From NCBI GenBank assembly GCA_027576995.1, contig JANBQC010000674.1:1-14109 (forward strand): a stretch of DNA of 14,109 nt. Reading direction: 5' to 3'. Position 1 is the stretch's first letter, and each line of letters begins with the position of its first letter. Shown piece by piece: positions 9,701 through 14,109 of this stretch. Origin of the DNA: Dimargaris cristalligena (Eukaryota; Kickxellomycota; Dimargaritomycetes; Dimargaritales; Dimargaritaceae). The notes below the pieces were generated by a model. The model did no database searches, was not told the origin of the DNA, and saw only the letters and a program-made list of their open reading frames with translations. A program made the position numbers and the translations under genes.

Positions 9701-10064
9701 CAGGCCTGGGGCTATGGGTGGGTAAAAATTCAATACGGTTGTATAGCTTAAAGCGATTAGATAAGAGCTAACCTGGCTAGGGTTACCAAATGCCCAACAG
9801 AGAGCGGGCTGGAGCTCTTGCCTTCCTGCGATGAGAGATTCGCGGTTTTTCAATCGAGTCCCTCGATTCTCACTCAAAAAAGGGGGGCGGGTCGAGGTAT
9901 AGGGATTGCGATGCAGATGGTTCAGTGGAACCTCATTACTCGGGGTTACTTACTGTTTTTTGGAAGTCGAGTAAACGCTGGTTGGCGAGTTGTTGGCTTT
10001 CTGGGGTTGAACTCTTATAGAGTTCTCCGACGGTTTGGCAAATCCCAGCAACGGTGAATTCCAT
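6798..10064 (-). CDS. MTR10: Mtr10/transportin-3 type nuclear import receptor (three exons)
   Basis: Importin-beta family karyopherin. In yeast Mtr10 imports the SR-like mRNA-binding protein Npl3 and takes part in tRNA traffic; human TNPO3 imports SR splicing factors. Exons on the minus strand are 9954-10064 (37 codons from ATG at 10062-10064), 9619-9711 (31 codons) and 6798-9440 (880 codons plus TAG). The spliced protein is 948 aa, against 923 for TNPO3. Matches to TNPO3 include FAAQTLRQK (exon 2), SLRDSLL (residues 83-89), FLSVLPDEI (about 144-152), CRIFTEACESYL (293-304), TFNFW (about 336-340) and YHADNQLSEMICQF (653 on). HEAT-like helix pairs fill the rest. The N-terminal exon aligns in length with the first 40 residues of TNPO3 that bind Ran. 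A His-rich insert (HHHRH, about 821-825) falls in the loop that is acidic in TNPO3. Both coding introns are phase 0. Confidence 0.93.
9441..9618 (-). other. MTR10 intron 2 (178 nt)
   Basis: Donor AAG|GTAGAT and acceptor CCATTAG|ATT. Removing it joins ...LRQK to ITYDLSELD... with no frame change, exactly where TNPO3 reads through the same helix. The donor is somewhat weak at positions 4-6. Confidence 0.88.
9712..9953 (-). other. MTR10 intron 1 (242 nt)
   Basis: Donor ACA|GTAAGT, a perfect consensus, and acceptor CACCCATAG|CCC. Splicing joins LLDFQKT to PQAWSIADN, matching the TNPO3 segment LQRSVHAWEISDQ. The unspliced frame stops four codons into the intron. Confidence 0.9.
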
Positions 10065-10074
10065 CGTGAATAAG

Positions 10075-10362
10075 CTGAAATCAAAAATAAACAAAACTGT
10101 ATGGGTCGGGAGTGCCACTTGGGGATGCGCCGGAAGTGCCGGTACTCGATAATAGCAGATGTCCCTAAGTATGAGGGGAAATAACCACCAAAGTCAAAAG
10201 CTAAGTAGGCTGGAGCGGAAGTGGGTTTCGGCCGGCTAGAATGTAAGCGGGAGGGATTTGGCGGAGTCTGGAGTATGAACAAAGGGGCGTAACCTCGTGG
10301 AAATGGAAGAAGGATAAGAAGGGTTTAATTGACGCAAGGTGAAAAAGGCCTCTCCTACTCAC
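10075..10362 (-). other. Probable 288-nt intron in the MTR10 5' UTR
   Basis: On the minus strand TTTATTTTTGATTTCAG ends at 10075, only 10 bases before the MTR10 ATG. It is a strong acceptor with a long pyrimidine tract. The best donor upstream is CAT|GTGAGT at 10362. The exon before it carries a pyrimidine-rich stretch (CATTTCCCTCTCCATCCC). An in-frame ATG at 10118 would fall inside this intron and is therefore not the start. RNA reads would decide. Confidence 0.5.
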
Positions 10363-13300
10363 ATGAAGTCAGCCTAGGGTTAAATGAGACCGCGAGGGAT
10401 GGAGAGGGAAATGAACTATAAAAAAAACTAATGGGCGAGGGAATGGCCACTGGGTCTGTCTGTTTGTGCTTATTGTGTGGGTTGTTAGCGGGCGGGTCCT
10501 GTGAACGCCTCAGTCCTACACAGTTAATCCCTTCACCCGGCCGTATATATAATATGTTCTTTACGACTTCGGGCAACTTACACTTGGGACTAGAGGTGTA
10601 TCTGGTATTATACATGATAAAAGTGTGGGGTGAGCATTTCAACCGCGTGGGTAGAAATGACACAGCAATATACCGAATAATGCGCATTGCGGAGCGATAT
10701 ACCCTTTTGACCCTCGAAAAAAAGGCGTATATATAGCAATGGCAAGTCTTTCCAAAACCTGGTTTCCATATAAACGTGTTCCGAGTCTGGTCTGGCATAG
10801 TATCCCTTCTACTTTTTTGGTGGTTAACTGCTTCACGTTAGAATACACAGGTGTTTGCCAAATTGGAAAATAGTCGCCACTTTTCCATCCACCTTATACG
10901 AGCGGCACACTCAGCAATAGGCGCGCCTCCACGGCTATTATCCCCGATAAACAATAACCGACTTGACTCAAAGTGACCCAGATTATGGTTTTATTTGGTT
11001 AATATTTACCGGGTGTATTGTGCTTAATCTGGATAGCACTTACGCCCATCTGTGTATATCCAACATAGAATTCATGCGAAGATTAGTCGTAAATGTGCGG
11101 CTCTAAAATATTAGGCCCGACAATAACCGTTTATACAGCCGGATTGGGCTTCTCCCATGTTTATGTATTTAAGCTCATTGTCTGGGTGACGCCCAGTCAA
11201 TGGCATGGAGTTAGGAACCATTGGAGGACATGTTATGTCGGCCTGTAGTCAATCGAAAGTATCTCTCACAATAGAAGCGGCGCGACGATTCATCCATGGT
11301 TGCTTTATTTAGTGTATTCCAATTGATAAGTCCCGGCAAAGAACGGGCCGGAAGATAAATAGGAACGTTAAGATCCGTATTGAATGGGACATTACACTGT
11401 CAGTTAAGGGGCGCAGAACTGCAGTGCATAAGAGTTAAAAAAAATCCGACTTCAAGGCCGTTTTCGACGAACTTGGTTCACTGCGGTGCTCCTTATTTTG
11501 TTCTCTGACTTATAACCACGTCACCAATGGGACAATCCAATATCCTCACGTTAGGAAATCCACTGCCAAAGCCTCGACCAGCCACTATATTAGGGCTAGA
11601 ATAGCGGGTAAGACAATAGACATTGCTTAGGGAGAGAGTTGGCTTTGTAATAAACTATCACACAGGGAATAATGTAGCTTAACTGTTGCACAAAGGTGCC
11701 ATTTATAAGACCTTATCCATATACCTTGTAATATGTTTGAAATGTTTATACTAAAGTACACTCCATGGGTTTAATCTAATACAATAATAAACCAGCTGTA
11801 GTAATTATGGGTTACTCGAGGATCGCGGTAGATGTTGCTACTATGTGGATATAGAGGGTGGGTATGAGGTACCATTTTCCTACACCACACCCATGCCGCT
11901 ATAGCAATGAGGAGTGTCAGGATCGAGTATGCAGGACGCGCCGGATCTTAATAAATGATTACATTGGTATGGAGGTGCTTGAATTAAGTTAACTGGATGT
12001 TGGCCCGGGTGTGCCCAGTGTCTCAGCGATAGTGGACGTATTCCCAATAGCGAATATTGGTAAGAACAGGGAAGGAAGACGCTTGACGATAAATAAAAAT
12101 ACTAATTGTAATCCAAGTATATCCCAAAGGGTGGCAATACATACATAATATCTATAGGAATGCGGGATGGGTTTAGGAATATCCAAATAAGCCCAAAAGG
12201 CAATGGCAGCTAAGGGGTATCGAAATACACCCTACAGGTCTTTTATAGTGGTCCGTCTGATATTGTAGTTCTTTTTCCGCCGTAAATTGACTATTTCTGT
12301 GACATTAGCACAACATAATACCAAAAATCTAGACCCACAGAATAGGTCCAAATTGCTATTTCCCCTTGTTATTGAACTAATACTGTCACTTTGCTTGTGA
12401 CAAGGAAGTGCACCGAGTCGGGTGCGCTGCACTGCAACGCTGATTAGGCTCACCCAGGACATTGACAGCGCCTTTTTATCCAATTGGGGTTGATTAATAA
12501 AGGGCTTGGAATAGACTCGCGACACGGTCATGAGCAGTAACAGTAGCTGATGGGAGAAATGAGGCGAGCCTGGAATTCCGAAAGGCAAGGCATACCAGTA
12601 TCAAAACCGCACTTCGCGGTCAACTGAGTCTGTGGCAGTAGGTTTATTAGCTATTCAATTGCATGGAAAACTCCACCTACACTCATTTATGGTGGCGGAA
12701 ATCCACTCACAGGATGGCCGATGCTGGTATGTCCGTACCTCGCCACACTCCATCAACTGTGGACTCTAGAGAGTTTAGTATGCATAGCCATGGGTACAGC
12801 TATTTTGATAAGAGTTCCTCCCTAAAAATAGTTGAACCACCAGGCAGTTTCCCACTTACATCCACCAGACCCAATTTCTCAGACATGTGTTACTTGGATA
12901 TTTCCTTGGGGGGTGTAATCTGCACAGCCACATACAGTGCGGTTGCAAGCCTTGTAGTTACAAATTTGGAGTATGTGTGGGCTATAGCGTAGTGCACGAA
13001 GGACCCGGCCATCAAATCCAACTCTACTTCCGACCCTGTGTGGAGCTGGCGATGGGACGACCTTACTCCCTGGACGAAGCCCCTTATTTGGCCTAATTCA
13101 CACCCTATTCCCGTGAACCTTGGTCTATTGTTTCCTAGCGGCCCACCAATTAGAGGTACATGTGGGCTTTTGACTCGTAGCAACTATTTAATATTAGGAT
13201 ATACAGGTTAACAATAGATATTACTGCTATGACGTTCATAATCTCCGAAGAATGTTGGCCCTTACACTCATCGCAACAGGAATGTAGAAACTCATTGATG

Positions 13301-13845
13301 GGCCCAGGTCAACCCACCAGCAAATGAAGGGTTTACGAGACATATATCATCAAGGGCTTCTGCCAGGAAAAACCTGCTTAAGTCTCCATGCAACCACTGG
13401 AAAGCCGGGCTGGGACTTACTGTATGGCAATTCATATATCCCCCATAACATGGCATTGGTAATAAGGAACCTGTTATGTAAGTTCGACCGTTACGGATTG
13501 TTTGGATCAGTCACTATTTGCATTCTCTATAGTCTACCGGTCTCCATGCATCTTACAAGTTATATGCAGAGTTTCCGCTCGCTGGGAATGCGACAGTACC
13601 AGTATAGCAATCGTCGGAGATGCCGATCAAGCCTCAGGTGTCGAACCGTGGAAAGACACATTGCTGTTAGTGGGCCGGGTTTACCATAAAACCTGACTTC
13701 CAGCCACCCCATTCATCTGGCGATTGCCATAGTATACCCCTTTGATCACACAATTTTTCCATAAGACATTATTATTTTTCCTACTTCGTACACCCAGGCT
13801 TTTTCGAGCTTCACTCTTCAATTTATCAACTCGTAACTCACCCCC
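10363..13845. other. Long gene-poor spacer upstream of MTR10
   Basis: About 3.5 kb. The first 100 bases or so are the likely leader and promoter of MTR10. The rest has no frame I can assign. Frames at 10355-10798 (minus), 12232-12588 (minus), 12663-12992 (plus) and 13324-13689 (plus) lack recognisable motifs, and their residue make-up follows the base composition. No reverse transcriptase or transposase motif, tRNA or long repeat was seen. TTAGGGCT at 11591-11598 is another ARCCCTAA-type match with no gene nearby. The stretch from about 13770 to 13845 is CT-rich, which would suit a leader for the NRPS frame that follows. Confidence 0.5.
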
Positions 13846-14109
13846 ATGGCCAATTCTCAGGAGCAAACCCGCCCCATTTTGGGCCGCAACCCTCCGGTTC
13901 GTAGCGGACATCATTCGCCTAGTCTGCGGCTGCCCTTAGGTGCCCCCCGCGTGAGCCAACCGGGCTACGCCACCCATTTCGGCCAACCCGTCGGGGTTCC
14001 CCCATAGTCAGACCAATGCCTTATTTCGATCACGATGGTCAAGACGGCGCTGGCCATTATACTCAGTCGGTATACCCGTGAAAACGCCGTTACATTCGGC
14101 TTCACCGGT
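13846..14109 (+). CDS. NRPS condensation-domain fragment, running off the window
   Basis: The last 34 codons (14008-14109) read SDQCLISITMVKTALAIILS then RYTRENAVTFGFTG. This fits the conserved helix-strand of NRPS condensation domains, typically of the form T..K.ALALVLSRYTG..DVVFG.T.SGR, located after the HHxxxDG active site. Condensation domains form peptide bonds between carrier-bound amino acids. In the same frame upstream, an ATG at 13846 begins MANSQEQTRP, and SLRLPLGAPR at 13921-13950 resembles the LPxDxPRP segment that precedes this helix. A TAG at 14005-14007 interrupts the frame. A 57-nt intron from GTGAGC (13951) to CCATAG (14007) would remove it without changing phase. The N-terminal half with HHxxxDG is absent between 13846 and this point. 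It may be a real gene start with a shortened domain, a 3' exon, or a pseudogene. The family call is good; the gene structure is not settled. Confidence 0.6.
13951..14007 (+). other. Candidate 57-nt intron in the NRPS fragment
   Basis: GTGAGC at the 5' end, a TTCCCCCATAG acceptor with a short pyrimidine tract and CCAACC as a possible branch site. Its length is a multiple of three and both ends fall between codons. The in-frame TAG is the last codon of the stretch. The frame inside is otherwise open, so a decayed coding stretch with one stop is the alternative. Confidence 0.4.

Noticed and set aside
10065..10118. Upstream in-frame ATG of MTR10 (at 10118)
   Set aside because: The stretch between it and the chosen start contains the strong TTTCAG acceptor, and TNPO3 alignment begins at the chosen Met.
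10355..10798. 147-codon minus-strand frame upstream of MTR10
   Set aside because: It covers the likely MTR10 leader and promoter, has no recognised motif and no conserved residues.
13324..13689. 121-codon plus-strand frame before the NRPS fragment
   Set aside because: No condensation or adenylation motif could be seen, and an overlapping frame of similar quality exists; not supportable as a gene.

Overview
The window looks like nuclear DNA of a fungus, probably an early-diverging lineage; that placement is an inference. It carries single-copy eukaryotic housekeeping genes with spliceosomal introns, AATAAA-type poly(A) signals and a nonribosomal peptide synthetase (NRPS) fragment at the right edge. 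NRPS genes in intron-bearing genomes are mostly fungal. Genes are GC-rich and sit in long, AT-richer, gene-poor spacers.

Layout. (1) 1-909, plus strand: the 3' end of an ASH2/Bre2 gene, the SPRY subunit of the COMPASS/Set1 H3K4 methyltransferase complex, with a long low-complexity insertion inside the SPRY fold. (2) 910-1724: convergent intergenic region with poly(A) signals for both flanking genes. (3) 1725-2147, minus strand: the complete RPS16 (uS9) coding region. A probable 615-nt intron in its 5' UTR (2173-2787) leads to a pyrimidine-rich leader and an ARCCCTAA-type promoter motif near 3000. (4) About 2850-4084: nothing recognisable. (5) 4368-4847, plus strand: an unrecognised open frame that may have an upstream exon at 4085-4203 behind a TATAAAAG box. 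(6) 4848-6797: gene-poor, with a perfect AT palindrome and a T9A11 tract near the end of the next gene. (7) 6798-10064, minus strand: a complete three-exon MTR10/transportin-3 gene (importin-beta family, 948 aa after splicing), reconstructed from two short 5' exons and one long exon. It probably also has a 5'-UTR intron (10075-10362). (8) 10363-13845: a gene-poor stretch of about 3.4 kb. (9) 13846-14109, plus strand: the beginning or a remnant of an NRPS condensation domain that runs off the window.

The genes do not form a pathway. ASH2, RPS16 and MTR10 are unrelated housekeeping functions: chromatin, ribosome and nuclear import. The accessory element is the NRPS fragment, whose upstream structure is ambiguous between an in-frame 57-nt intron and a decayed gene. 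I saw no CRISPR array, tRNA, rRNA, autonomous transposon or clearly new system. The least explained items are the NRPS edge, the orphan frame near 4.1-4.85 kb and the SPRY insertion.
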